Below, one piece after another: positions 10,471 through 23,310 of a stretch of 64,000 nt of DNA. The notes beneath the pieces were generated by a model. That model was not told the DNA's origin, did not search any database, and saw nothing but the letters and a program-made list of their open reading frames with translations. A program made the position numbers and the translations under genes. Source of the stretch: Trileptium ribeirensis (taxonomy: Eukaryota > Nematoda > Enoplea > Enoplida > Thoracostomopsidae); NCBI GenBank assembly GCA_030248225.1, contig JASANE010011877.1:1-64000 (forward strand), written 5' to 3'. Each line of letters opens with the position of its first letter. Within the stretch, counting starts at the first letter, position 1.

Positions 10471-12763
10471 ATGTATGCTTTATTAGTTGTCAAATTCGTT
10501 TCGCCGCGGTAACTTGCTGCTCGTATGCTATGTTTTTAAAAGAAGAATAAGCTGTTAACTGTTGTCCCGAAAAAGAATAAAAAATAAAGATAGTCTTTTA
10601 GTTCGTGGCATTTAGTTCTGGTGACTCAAATTGTTAGTTATGGACTCCAGGTGTATATAATTTCTTTATCTAATTAATAGGCGGAACACGGCTTATTTAG
10701 TCTATAGAAACTGTAGAACGATATAGTTAGTCTATAGAGCGATCCATAGACTAACGACATTACGCCTATTCATTTTGACTTCCAAGGGTTGCACTTCGAT
10801 TACATATTATCCTAATCTGAAGAAAGTGAAATATCACCCAGTAATCGATACGGTTATAATATTAGCTGCAATATACTACATATATTAAAATACAAATGTT
10901 GCTATTTGATAAAGTTAAAATAGAGGAAAATGAACAGGGAAAAACTTTCCACTTGCTTCAAAAATGTTAAACCTTGAATGCGAATATTTTGTCGTGCTGT
11001 AAAAGTGCATTTCTCCACCGCAATGTTCTTAGCGCTGTACAAACCTTAGAATCAGTCTCAACATACCATGGAACACTGTGTTAAATCGAGTACCTTATTA
11101 TCTATATTTTCCCCATAACGAGAAGCAAAGTACTATCATGCTACAAATTAAGAGCATTTTTTCTAGCATAAACAACATCGGAAATTTTCATTACTATCCG
11201 CAGAGCATTTTTCTTCGGCAAACTTGTTTAGCACTACCGATTTAGCTGCAACAAATGATCCTCCTCCTCAATAAGACGTATACCAGGGGTTTCGTTTTCC
11301 ATACTCGCTAAGTAAATTTTTTTCATGCTAGGTTAGTACACAAAGTTTATGTCGGACAAGATGCTCTTTCAAATTCTGCTACACCTTGCTACAAAGCAGG
11401 TTTCATTTATCTAGCTGCGATCGGACGCGACAAACCAGTTTAGCCAATTTCAACAACGATACTCAACAAAAGAAAATGAAGAAACGAACGTGTATTATTA
11501 GGAAAGAAAGCAGCTAACTTTAACGGGATATTATATATATTAAATATAATAATCATAATAATAATATAAATTCAGTGGACGAACTTTAGCCATAATAAAG
11601 ACTAGAATCATCGCACGTTGTCAATTCTTTGTGCCTTGTTGAATACAAATAACGAAAGCAGCTGCTTCGTTGTTGTTTGAGTGTCGATTTAGTCTTGTTC
11701 GTCTGCAGGTTTATATTGATAATCGCGGGGTTTGCCAGTTTCTTCTGGTTAGTTGTTGTTCTTGTTATTCTTCTTCTCCTATATTTAGCCAATCTCTCTT
11801 GACAATTATACTACTAATAATTTGAGTGCTGTATTAGTTTCGAAAACTACCTATGTATCTGTTTGATATTTGGATGTTATTTTTTCGATCCGTTGTTATA
11901 AAATGTTACCTCGTAATTTAGTTTCCGTATTTTAGTTTGGTGCTATATTTGTTTTTGTTTTCGGTTTTTCGATATGAACCATAATACAGGCAATATAGTC
12001 TCACACTTAGTTTAAAGAAATAATGTCACTTAGTTTAAAAATACTTGTCCATTTAGGGTATTGTTTGCGCAATGACATGTATTTGTTTAACTTAAGTCAA
12101 ATATATTTTAGATTCGTTTAGTTGCTTAGCGGGATTTGTTTCTTGTCATATTGTTGTTAGTTACACTTGTCTGCCCTTAAATCATTGGTCACCCACAATA
12201 TTTTGTGTTGCAAAGTGTTTGAACACTTTATGGGCGTGAAAGTATATAATAGCTAAGTAACACGTGTATATTTAACACGAATGGATCGTTAATCAGGAAC
12301 ATGGCGTGGATCTGCAATTCTACAGCTATACTCTTCCTTGCCCGGGTTATTTTGCTGTGATATGTTTCACGCTAGGGATACACCTTTGATTGGTACTGCA
12401 AGGTATGGATGGAGGCATATATATGTACGTGAAGTGTGTTATTTGTAAAACTGTTAGGCTAAAAGCGGCAAATTTTTGGAGCCAAACGACATCACTGCGA
12501 AGTTCCTAAAGTGAGGATCATAACCAGTTTAAAACTTGAGCCAATTCCAGCAACTGACAGTCAAGTTGCAGGGGACGTCAATAAAATACGGGCTGTTAGC
12601 TTGATACATTGTGTTGTTGAATCCTTGATCTCGGGCAGGCTGCGATGTGGGCAAATGCTTACAGCTGCAGACACCTAGCTTTAAAGAACTCTTATAAATC
12701 AATAATTGGCCGCATTCGCCCAAAAGGTAAATATAATTATTGGAATGTGTAAATTATGTAATG
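10471..12763. other. AT-rich DNA without recognisable gene
   Basis: Nothing recognised beyond a hairpin at 10726-10755 (GTTAGTCTATAG against CCATAGACTAAC, one mismatch) and an AT-rich simple tract near 11525-11570. Frames are short and of random composition. Confidence 0.6.
10726..10755. other. 12-bp hairpin with one mismatch
   Basis: GTTAGTCTATAG and CCATAGACTAAC face each other across a 6-nt loop. A third partial copy of the arm (TTAGTCTATAG) stands 5' of it at about 10697-10708, so the arm sequence is also a direct repeat. Confidence 0.55.
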
Positions 12764-12822
12764 AATTATATTATTTTATGTTATATTATATTGCATGGTA
12801 TTATATTATATTATATTATATA
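12764..12822. repeat. ATATT pentanucleotide microsatellite
   Basis: Tandem TTATA / ATATT units, interrupted once by GCATGG near 12793-12798. Confidence 0.85.
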
Positions 12823-12974
12823 GTGCATTGAAGCTATTTGTTTGGTGTTTGATGAAACTATGTGTCCGTTAAGCAAATGGTTTGTCTAGCTAATTAACTC
12901 TGTTATGTTTTATTGAAATCCCGAAACCTTATTTCTGACTTAGCCCATTTTGTAGTATATTTTTAAACATGGTA

Positions 12975-13825
12975 TCCGTCTTATGTGGCGTTTACGTTAT
13001 AAAGGGCTCCATGTGTAAGTTTTGTCCCCCAATAGTCTACACCGTACCATCCAGTGGTTTGCAGTACAAGCCTGCACTATGTATAAAACAGATAGTGTAT
13101 GGGACATTACCGGCTTAACTATAGTGTCTAGATCTGCCTATTGTTTTATACACCATACATAAACATAAACACATTGCATAAAGTGCGTAAATAACAGCAT
13201 GGTGTAGCTAACACTATATATTTTTTAATTCTATGGTGTAGCCTACACCATGCCATTATCGACAGTACACTACCTACGTATACTATCTTAAAATACCACT
13301 CTAAACATTATGGTGTCCGACACACCGTATAATGGATTGTAGTTGAGACACATAGTGGGATTAAAACTTCCACATGGTGTTAGTTTATAACGTTCGCATG
13401 AGTCTTTACATGATTCCTGGAACATGTCTTGTCCAAAACTTTAGGAATTGATGTGAACATATCTATCTTTAAGTTCTGAGACTACATTAGGTTTTAAAGA
13501 AAATTTCAGTTAACACTAAAATCTGAGCTATAATCCACGAATTTGCATTGCTAATATTGCTTTTATTGCTTTGCTATCATCGAATAAATATATTTTTTGT
13601 TTGAGTAGAGAACATCTTTCGAACCTTTGTTTATTGAAATATTGGTCAAAGTAACTATGAGAGGTGTAAATAAATGCAGACCATGCGGTTCTCGATATAC
13701 TAAGCGTAAGCCTTAGCCTAAACTAAGGTTCTTAATATGAAACATACACTAAGCCTAGGTAGGGAGGGTAGCAGCCGTCCTCCGAACCGCACTCTAAGCT
13801 GTTCTATTTTCTAACGTTATCACGT
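12975..13825 (+). mobile_element. Foldback element, family B copy 1
   Basis: The left part carries arms that pair over tens of bases: ACGTTATAAAGGGCTCCATG (from about 12994) against the reverse complement of a segment ending at 13400 (CATGTGGAAGTTTTAATCCC on the minus strand). The interior is full of GGTGTAG and CTACACC phrases. The same ends, interior phrase AACGTTCGCATG followed by TGGAA, and right end (TAAGCTGTTCTWTTTTCT after a CTAAGCCTAAG hairpin) recur at 22705-23310. No protein is encoded. I read it as a non-autonomous foldback DNA element. Exact ends and target duplication are unsure because the two copies share sequence on both sides of every candidate edge. Confidence 0.5.
13664..13760 (+). 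repeat. CTAAGCCTAAG hairpin repeat, family T copy 1
   Basis: Order of landmarks: AAATAAATGCA, GCGGTTCTCGATATAC, TAAGCGTAAGCCTTAGCC, AATATGAAACATACAC, TAAGCCTAG. The same order appears at 59130-59240 (plus) and 61591-61678 (minus), with a shorter version at 23205-23262. The CCTAAG and CTTAGG parts allow local foldback. Confidence 0.65.
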
Positions 13826-16800
13826 AGAAATATTTTGTAAAATTTTATAGTACGTTCATACTGAAAGTGTTTACTTGAATGTTTACTAGAACGCGCCCCA
13901 GCATTTCAGGCTTATTTATATTTTGCATTGGTTTCCGTTGTAGTGATTGCATTGAAATGACTTGGGACAGCGGAAGTATCTTTTAAATGAGGCTTGAGTT
14001 AGACGATCACTCGAAAATACGAAACAAATTGATATTTGTACTGCCATGTAGACTCGATAGAAAATAATGTTCGAAAATTCGATATTAGTATATACTACAA
14101 CATAGTATTAATAGAATACGACATTATATAATGTGAAAATTTCAGAGAAACGTGTGCTACCAGTTTTGCGAAACAGAAGGAATTTCTAGGGTTTGATTAC
14201 AAGAGTTGTGAACTTTGTGCCTAAATACGCTAAGCTTCCATCAGAGCATATTTTATTCAAACAACCTACGCGGGATTGAAATCATTGATGCACTACTTAT
14301 GTCAAAACAATAATTTCATATATTAGCAAAATTGTCTTCCGACCGTAAAAGCAGTGTTTGATTGTTAATGAATTGATCATGAAATTGCGATTCTCACCGA
14401 CGAAGAAATAAACATAATAATAGAATGAACAGAGCGAGCGTCAGCGAAGCTTTTAGAGTTTTCAATTGAAGAACCAAGGACTGTATTGCGGCGGCGTAGT
14501 ATTATAGCTTATGTATTAAAATGTGAAAAGGCTAAAGAAAGCGGCGTCGTGTCTACTTAACCTGGAGGCTGTTCAAAGCCCGTTTCTTTTCGTTGCAGCT
14601 ATATAGCTGATGTCCTCATGCCGTGGCTGCTCTCATTCCTTTCAAGGTTTCGTTCGTTTCGTTTGTTCGTTCGTAGTTCTCACAATGTCTTCACGTTCAT
14701 TCGGTTGCACGCCCGACTAACGTTTCTCGTCTCCTTACGGTTTATTATATGCTTTCATGCTTTAAAACGATCATAAAATTGTTGGTCTTATACATATACA
14801 TTTCGTCTATCAGCTACTTCTACTACTACTACAACTACCGTTGGAATGTGAATTAGGTCACGAACGTTCCATTTTGCAGGTTGTTTTCGTACCTATGTGA
14901 TACGTGCATTATTATTGATATGACATTTAGACAACAACGACCACCAAAACGAAAAAAGTACCTATTCTTTGACGTCAGTCAAAAGTATTAGTGAGCTATG
15001 CATGTTGCAAGGTATTAGTAGACGTTTCCGTGTTTTGTTATGATTGTAAATAGCAGTTGTATTCGTGTTACTCGCTACAGTATTAAAAAGGAACTATGCA
15101 ATGACTTTTGATTTATTCACAGGATTTTTATGCTTGATGAGTCTTGACACTCACAGTATATGTAAGAAATTTCTCAACGTACAACAGAGGACTTGTATTT
15201 TTACCACAAGCGTAGTGTATCGTACAAATACGTTACAGTGGCGTACACTTCAACTCCACGGTAACCACTATTTTTGTTCTGCTGTAGCAACATTGGAATC
15301 GCAAAGCGAAAAATAAAAGATGAGTAGACCAAACATGAGCGGAATTATTAACTTTTCATGTAAAATGGCATTTTTGGCAGCTTCGAGCGTAATAGTTCCT
15401 TAAAATTTTGGTTCTTAAAATAGTTTTTGACGTTGTTTTTGCGGTCCTCGCACATTTGCTTAAAATCATTTCGGCGAAGCGCTAAATAAGTCTTTTATAG
15501 GACCTGAACGGATCTGATAGAAAACGACATGTTGTATTGTAGCTTATATGATTATGAGATTGATGCCCTGTCGACATTAATCCGTGAAGAAGTCAATATT
15601 AGGTAATGTTCTGTTAAGCGCAAAGTTTAACGTAATCCTTGCGCTGGAAGTTGTTAGTAAACTATATCAATATGCGCACTAGAGACATACGCAATTTCAG
15701 ATTTTGAAAGGTTTTACCACGTTTTCTGTGAACGCTAATGGCCTATAAGCATGCAGTAGCTGTATTCAAAGTGCTATAGATTATAATGAACTTGTTATCG
15801 AGTTGTTACCCGGAAGCGTACGGAATGGGAAGTTCTCACGGCGCATCTTTGAACTACTCATGATAATGTATACTCTTAGCATTGTCGATTTTGCTTATAC
15901 GCTTAACCAAATTCTGTTTAACCAACGGGCGTGTTAATTCGGAAGAACGCCAATAAAATGGTTAATGGATAGTTCAAAAAAATTTAACTCTTGCCCGTAA
16001 AGTGTTAATGTAAAGTCATTTCTTTTATAAAATGGCAGCAAATAGTATTATACGACTGTTGACGCAAAACTGTAGCTTTAACTATTTTCTGCTCTAGTAT
16101 ATAAGGAATAATCTCCGTTCATAATACTTATATTTTAGGCAGGGTAATTTGTCAGGTTTCCATGCAGTATGATAATTTGAGTCGAACAAGAAATAGCTGG
16201 TAATAACGAATTTTATGTAGATTTGGGCCTTCCTTTTATTCATGTATCTATTAATAGCCATATCCGTAGACTTATGAAATGAGGCCAATTCTACAACGAC
16301 AAATAGACAACTTCAACGTACACGAGCTGTTGTACCTAATCCGAACTTGTCGTCTAACAATTGTAGGCGATATTATTATTTATTTCAGTTTATTTTAGCC
16401 TGAAACATTAGGTGTTTTATTGCTTCTTCGCAAATGCTTGCATCTGTATATAAGTAGGTTTGAACACGTCATACAGAAACAATTTACCTGTACTACGCGA
16501 TTTTCAAATATTGGAGTAGTAATAATAATGCTCACATTACTAGTTATATATGTAAATCTTCCAAACACCAATTAATATTGAACACGTTTTTATTGAAAAA
16601 TTTAAATATATATTTTTTTAGTTGTTCACAGCTCGTGCTGTATCGCGTTATGCTGAAGGTCCTACAGAAATTTATAAATGTTTCCTAGGTGGCATATATT
16701 TTTGACTACGATGCAGAGGAGAACACATGATTATGTATTTATAAGAGATGAGTAATTACAAAAATTAAATCCATTTTTTCAGAATTAATGTTTAAGATTA

Positions 16801-19800
16801 CCTAAGGTCATGCCAAATGGACTCAATACAACTGTAAATAAAGGTTCCTAAGTACAGCATATTCTCGATTGTGAGGACGCTGTGTTGTTCTGACACTATC
16901 TTTGAACTTTACAGTTTAATGCAGATTTGTGACATATAACAGCGAAGGAAACATATTAAGCTTTCCGGCATAGAGACTGCATCGGATCCAAATTTTCACC
17001 TCGACCCGACATTTCGTAAAGTCTGTCCGAACCATTCAGAGTGCAGTCTTACAATTTTGCATGTGCAGCGCCACATATCCGGAATGAAAATACTAAAAGA
17101 TAATTAAAAATATGTGTTCGTGTTCCAATATATTTTGCGCTGTTATACTCATGGCACATATGCAAGTATTCTTATTGACCACAGAAGATCCGCCATATTT
17201 TTCATTACAATTGTGCAAAATTGTGTACTGCACACAGATAGAACATTATATACGATGGCGTTGTTGGGCCATATATGGATGGATGGACCCGAAATTGACC
17301 TGACGACACCACTCGATGACCAGACCCGACCCGACCCGACCTGGACCCGACTCGACTGCGGTCTCTAGTCCGAAAGTACAACGCTACTTAAGAGCTTGGG
17401 TTTGTACCAGAAGTTTTCATCTTCGTATGGGGAGTACGTCACCGCAGAGATAGGCCAGCATTGTATCACAAATTTTCATGACTGACTGCTGCGACATGCT
17501 AAGTTTCGAATACCCATATAAATTTATCAAAGTTTAGACAACGGCTGAAAAGCACAATTTTTATGATTTGGTTAAGAGGTCAGCAATGACTCCACAAATT
17601 CTTGGGTGTCATACACAGTTCGATACCGAGCAGGTCCGTGTAGTCTGGTTTTATTAGCAGTGTTAAGAAAAATCACAGCTGTTCACATCGCATACGTAGC
17701 AATAACTCATGTAATATAAAGTTTGTCAAGTTTGGGAGTATTCAGCAGCGGTACACCAGAGAATTTCAGTTTCTGTATCAGTGGTTTATTATATCTTCTT
17801 CTAATATGTGTTTGGATAATTCCTGAGATTTTTACACCTTGAAACTTTCAAATGATTAGCGGAAGCAAAACAACAAAATGTGTCCAATATCTCTATAATT
17901 CTTTACTTATTTTTGGACCAGGTCTAGGATAGATTTTTATAGCGAGCCTTGCGAAATTATTATACAATTATTAATATTTTGATTAAATAAAAAAATATAT
18001 TGTATGAACGCAAACAGCAACGTCGTAAATCCCGAAAAAGCCGGTATTAAATCCTATTTAACCCGTGTTTTATTGCATGAATTGCTAAAACAATTCACGC
18101 AATAATCGTGCATTGGTTCAAAGCAAACACATTATTAGGCCATGAGATTCGTTCAACCTCTAACTCAAAGACTCTAATAAGTGTTAAAGAAGGTTTTGTG
18201 GAATTCAGCACACGTGCAATGAGTGTGAAACATCTGTAGGAACATAAATATTCTGGCGCATTTCGTTTCATATCGTTGATTTGCGTCCCAAATTGCGCAA
18301 AAAATCGTGCACAATTTCTTACATATTCGTATTAGTTGTGATCGGTCAACATACGTATTTTATTCAAGATGCACGAAAGGCGACAAGCATATCACACTTA
18401 TGGTTTGGAAGCATAGATTTATTATATTTTTACGGCTCTTCTTTCTGTGACAACTATTTGGGCAACTAGAGACATTTGTGTCTGTGGCAATCGATCTGTC
18501 TACATTGAACCTTTGCAGTGAATTCAGTTGTTTCGAATCACCGAGATCAACATGTAGTATAAAGACTCGTATTTATAATACACTGATAGATGGACGATAA
18601 CCTTGTACTCGACGGAGTAACCACTGCTGAAGTATTTAAATTGTTAGACTAAAAAGCTTAAATTCTATGCTTCAATACATTGTTTATAGCGGAAATTAAT
18701 TTTATTTTTTATTATACATACAAAAACAAGCTTATTTCATTTAGAACAAGATAACTCAAACTTCAAACTTTTGGTATGAAAACAAGCTTTGTATCAACTA
18801 TTTCACATTGTATAAGCAGAAAAATACTCAACGAACTTAAATTTTTTTTAGTAAACTGCTCATAAAACAGTAAAAGATGCAGTTTAGATCTTAATAACGG
18901 TACAATTAGTTCGAATACTAATGCATAAAAGATAACATATGACTCGTACAATTTTGAGACTGGTTCATGCCTACGTTTTATGTCATGTGGCCAGCAAGTA
19001 CGGTTTACATGCATATTCTGTTACAAAAATCAGCAATATTATTATGCAAAAAGTTAAACTCAGATTTTATAATAAAAATTTCGCAGAAGAGCATGACACT
19101 CAGTTATGCATAGGTTAAAACATAGTATATCGTAGTTGTTTTCCGGCTTATTTCTCAAAAAAATTTTAAATGTACTCCAAGGTTCTCTGAAGGCATGGGC
19201 TTCTCAGTAGCGATTTCTGCAGTGATACCAGCTTCCAGGATACTAACAGCCACCGAGACAAGTTAATGATTCCAGCCACGATTAGGTATAGATAGGGAGG
19301 GGAGGCGTAATTGATACCCACGCGGAGTACCCACACCTCCTTTGCTATAAGCCCGTAAACGACCATATTTTCTTTCGTTCTATTTAATAAGGAGTATTCT
19401 AGAATATCATACAAAATTTTGCAAATTTTTTTTAATGGTCACATTTTTATTATGCACTTTTGGTTTAATCTTGTGAAATATTCCTAGTCTAGTACTTGGC
19501 TACAGTACAATTTTTTGCAAGTAAGATATTAAACAACACTCCATTCATCCAAAACAATTGGATAACTTATATAATCTATTTCTGAGAATAAAGCCCCTGC
19601 CGAACTTTGGCTCTAGAAGATAACGATAACAAATAATAATTACTTGTTATGTACATTCATTTAAAATAAGTGTCATGAAACTTACTAAACAAACTATTCT
19701 GTGTGAAAGTCCAGCTGAATTCAAGAGATTTTGTCTGAAGACGACTTTTTGTCTTATTGCGAGAAGTATGTCACAACAGCGTACAGGGCTGGATCAGCGT

Positions 19801-20219
19801 TACACCATAAATCCCTGCAGCTCAGCCCGCATGAAATTCATTAAAAAACAATCAGGAACGGTCAATATTGACAATTTTGTGTGGCTTTGTTAAAAGCCCA
19901 TTGATCCCCGCAAGGAACCTAAAATCTCTTGGTCTAAAAAGCCATTTCGTACAATGCGTAATGAACCACGAAGTTATATGGCTAACACCGCAAAGTGCCC
20001 GGTATGTCCATAAACACAAATAGATTCTTGTTTGTAAGGCTTCAGTGTCTTGCAAAAATACTTGCTTAAATCTAGTACTTTTTGAATTTTATGGCCATTT
20101 GTATTGTGGTTACTTTTTGATCCAAGGCTATCTTCAGCTGCATCAAAAGTAAATTTCGTGGTACATAACTATTTTAATGCTTGTAAATAGCACACATATT
20201 TCTTAACATACCGTCCAAT
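13826..20219. other. AT-rich DNA without recognisable gene
   Basis: Six kilobases with dense stops. The only distinct items are a CCCGA microsatellite at 17324-17355 and TACTAC simple sequence near 14820-14840. Frames such as 15065-15316 (83 codons), 18763-19014 and 19166-19414 (minus) look random and have no family signature. Distant exons of a large gene cannot be excluded by eye. Confidence 0.6.
17324..17355 (+). repeat. ACCCG pentanucleotide microsatellite
   Basis: Four ACCCG units in a row, then an interrupted continuation (CTGGACCCGACTCGAC). An isolated GGACCCG precedes it at about 17286. Confidence 0.85.
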
Positions 20220-20425
20220 GATTGTGGGGACGAGCAGTCGCCACCTCGGGGGCCCCTTCAGTGTCTAAAGCATACATGATGACTGTCCGACGTCTCAGGG
20301 GTAACCGGGGTCAGTGGGGGAAAGGTCATTTCGGGGGAGACTCTCTAGACTCTATGGGTTGGTAACTGCGGCACGGCCAGTGGTGTAGGGTAGATGCCAG
20401 GGGGTCTTTGTTTCGATCTCCATAT
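20220..20425. other. Isolated GC-rich island
   Basis: About 200 bp rich in GGGG and CCCC runs inside AT-rich DNA. It includes GGGGGCCCC and GGGGTAACCGGGG phrases that recall family A (GGGGTTAC...). It also contains CAGTGGTGTAGG at about 20378, which resembles a hAT-type terminus, but no partner end was found nearby. Probably a fragment of a dispersed repeat. Confidence 0.45.
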
Positions 20426-21149
20426 GAGCATGTGTGATTGTATTGTAAGTCCTGCTGCACCGTAAACGTCTTAGCATGCCAATTCCTTACATTAGCAAAT
20501 TTGGGCTTGGGGTTTAAATCGATATGCAGGATATTGTTAAGGTCCGATGATCAGCGCACGTCAGAGAGGAAGCTCAAATTTTTGTTCTGCACATGTTTGC
20601 AAATGACTTATTGATTTATTCTTTTATGACAAACTGAAACATTTGAACACAGATCCATGTCTGTTTATACTAATTCTCACATATCAAAAAAACACTAAAC
20701 TACTGTTGCTATCAGAACTACCTAATAAGGGAAGAACTTGATCGTATGAAACGTTGCGTAAAAGTTTTCACAATTTAAGTTTTTATATCAATCATTCAAA
20801 AGTCGTTCCGTTTTAAAAATGCCACTTTTGGCACATCGAGATAAAACTAAGAACGGTAGACTAAAAAACCGGTTAACGTTCACATTATACAATTCATCGC
20901 TAAAATAAAGACAAATTGTCAGTATTATTTACTCAGAGATTACTAACATGATCGAATATAACACTGAAAGATGCGTAGTTAGTGATAATATTCGATATTT
21001 CTCGATTTCACATTTTTGAATTTTAATGGTACATGTTGTATATCTTTTAATAGATTCTAATATATATAAATCACTATTTGCATCCTTTAGTTAGGCCAGA
21101 AAGCCAGATTTCAACGCCGAATAGTTTTGTAGAGTTCTTTGTACCAATG

Positions 21150-21236
21150 TTACATACGACATGTCGTATGTCATAATGGTTACGTACGACATGTCGTATG
21201 TAACACAGCTACGCACGACATGTCGTATGTAACAAA
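21150..21236. repeat. Three phased copies of an ACGACATGTCGT palindrome
   Basis: The perfect palindrome ACGACATGTCGT starts at 21156, 21186 and 21215, so the steps are 30 and 29 bp. The first copy is extended to the 18-bp palindrome CATACGACATGTCGTATG. Each copy is followed by ATGTMA. About three helical turns separate the centres, so three dimers bound here would lie on the same face. That is geometry plus inference; no known binding protein is implied. Confidence 0.85.
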
Positions 21237-22470
21237 AATTTTCGAGTAGAAGGGCGCATTATTCTGTGATTCAGCAATAAGTTTGGATTGAACACAACAG
21301 TCTCAAAATTATACGGATGCTGTCAGCCATGGGCCCGAAAAAATTAGCAACAACTTTCAATCTATCGATTACTTTGATTTAATAATTATGCGTGACATAC
21401 TGCAGAAATAACTTATGAAAATATAATCTTAGTTACTAGAAATTAATTTGTTACTGATTTTCGTTAATATTTATGACCATGAGACAGGTTCAGTGTGTCA
21501 AAGCATATTAAAATGGCTTACTTTTCTAAGCCTTAACTAAAGCTCGAAGTTCACAGTTAAGCAGTGTTGTGCAATCCGATCATTACAGCTTTGAAGTTCT
21601 GAGAGCATGGTTTCGCCTTGATCGATTTTAGTGAAAGGCACCAGAAGTATCGAATAACTTTAATGTAACATAAACATAAATTTAATTTCAGCGCTGGGGC
21701 AAACGATATACGTGTCACCGGAAAGGAACTGAATTTTCTGGAAATTTTGAACTAAATTTGTCGCAAACCTGGAAGACCGGGTCCACTGGAAAAATTTTGA
21801 AAATGATCCTAGGCCAGATCCTCTGGCATCTTATGATATCATAAATTAGAGATTTTGCCTTACCTGTCATTACGTACAAGTGACACAGAAAATGCTTAGT
21901 CGAACTATTAACAGATTTCAATTATCAATGAAGATTCAACAGTTCTCGTTCAAAAACGGAAGGTCAAGCAATAAAATGTATGATCTCGTAAACGCAGAAC
22001 CAATGTAGCATTGTATTAAAAGTCACTTCGTTAAAATCGGCTAATCTGTCCCTGCACATAGTCTTGTTGCAAGCAATATAAAGTCTATATAACGTAAAAC
22101 GGCCAAAAAATGATAATTTAATAGTGCAAAAATAAGACGAGATGCAAATTGCTGATCACATCAAGAGAAACATTTTGAGCCGTAGATTAAACCGATCCGA
22201 TCACCCGCTGCTGAGTTCTAAAGATTAAAAGCTACTTCGTGCATTGTTAGCAACGTGATCTTAATTAAATGATTCGAGGCCCTATTACTTACGGTAGTTG
22301 AAAATATAATAGGCCATAGCAGAAATAATTAGATATATTTCTTACTTGGTCATCCGAAATCATTAAAACCATCAAACAAAAACTGAAGATGGTAAATATG
22401 AATGTTTGGGTGTTTTCTAGAATTCGCCAGCTGAATATCTGTCCGTTTTTGTAGATACGGTGATAATATT

Positions 22471-22500
22471 GGTACCATTCGGCTCAGTACGAAGTGGTTC
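22471..22500 (+). repeat. Motif M copy (GGTACCATTCGGCTCAG)
   Basis: Matches the motif seen at 58894-58920, 59036-59065, 60450-60482 and 61063-61084: GGTACCATTCG-A/G-CTCAG-CTCGATGAG with drift. Upstream of it a GTAGATA-C/A-GGTGATAAT phrase also recurs at about 61050. Confidence 0.5.
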
Positions 22501-22704
22501 CGAAAACGTATATTTAGATTATTTTTATGGCAAAAACTTTTTTTATTTATTTGGGTACCAAAGAATTTGAATCATTTTTTGTAAATAATATATGATTATG
22601 TATATCACTCGAAGTGCAAAAACGGGTTGATTCAAAAGCCAAAAGTAAACTCATGGGTTATAGAGTTACTTCCATTTGTGTGAATGGATTAGCCTAAGTG
22701 CAAG

Positions 22705-23310
22705 CCTTATGCGGCGTTCACGTTATAATGTCCCCCATGTTTGGAACATATGTACACGACACAGTATCAGGCAGACTGACGACAACGCGGAGTCCTAGAC
22801 ACCCATATGTTTTTTATAATTTTTTTCAAAGTTAGCTAGTTAGGGGTGTTGCCAGTACTCGACAGTATCAAGTACACCGTGTCTTCTTGCTGTTTTATTG
22901 ACAGTGTGCCTCATTGTTTTATCAACGTTCGCATGGTCTAGATACAAATATCTGGAATTTAAAAAACTACACAGCACAGTTGACTAATAAACCACATTAG
23001 CGACAGACAGTTAATTCGCGTTAAATTGGTATCTAAGGGTGTGTACGACACTGCAAATAAAAAGGTAGTAGCAAGGGGTTTGTCGTACACCCTCGCAAAC
23101 TGATTTACAGTCTGGGTTTCACCCTGACTGTCTATGCAGCTGAGTCGCGACCATAGAAAGACAAAAGTTCCAAACAGCTGAGACGTTATAACGTGAAAGC
23201 CCCATTAGCTTTAGTCTAAGCTTCGTACTTTAGACTTATACTAAGCCTAAGCTTAAGTAGGGGCGCCGCACCCGCACCCCGTACTAAGCTGTTCTTTTTT
23301 CTATCGATAT
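22705..23310 (+). mobile_element. Foldback element, family B copy 2
   Basis: Left end CTTATGCGGCGTTCACGTTA (from about 22708) and the segment TTATAACGTGAAAGCCCC (ending about 23203) are inverted copies of each other over roughly 20 bases. The interior phrase AACGTTCGCATGGTCT and following TGGAATTT align with 13391-13435 of copy 1. The right tail (CTAAGCCTAAG then CTAAGCTGTTCT) aligns with 13750-13815. It lacks about 240 bp relative to copy 1. No coding sequence. Confidence 0.5.
23205..23262 (+). repeat. CTAAGCCTAAG hairpin repeat, family T copy 2 (short)
   Basis: TTAGTCTAAGC ... TATACTAAGCCTAAGC forms a foldback like the other family T copies, but the AATATG-ACATACAC spacer is shortened. It is embedded at the right end of family B copy 2, as copy 1 is in the first family B element. 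Confidence 0.5.

Larger units (their letters stand above)
20426..22704. other. AT-rich DNA without recognisable gene
   Basis: Holds the palindrome triplet (21150-21236) and a copy of motif M at 22471-22500. Otherwise nothing is recognised; the frames, such as the 68-codon one at 21715-21921 (minus), look random. Confidence 0.6.

Noticed and set aside
12978..13406. GTCTT as a 5-bp target duplication of family B copy 1
   Set aside because: CTTATG on the left and CGCATG-GTCT on the right are also shared by copy 2, so these bases probably belong to the element.
21150..21236. CRISPR-like palindromic repeats
   Set aside because: Only three units with about 17-bp linkers in eukaryotic AT-rich DNA; no leader or cas genes.
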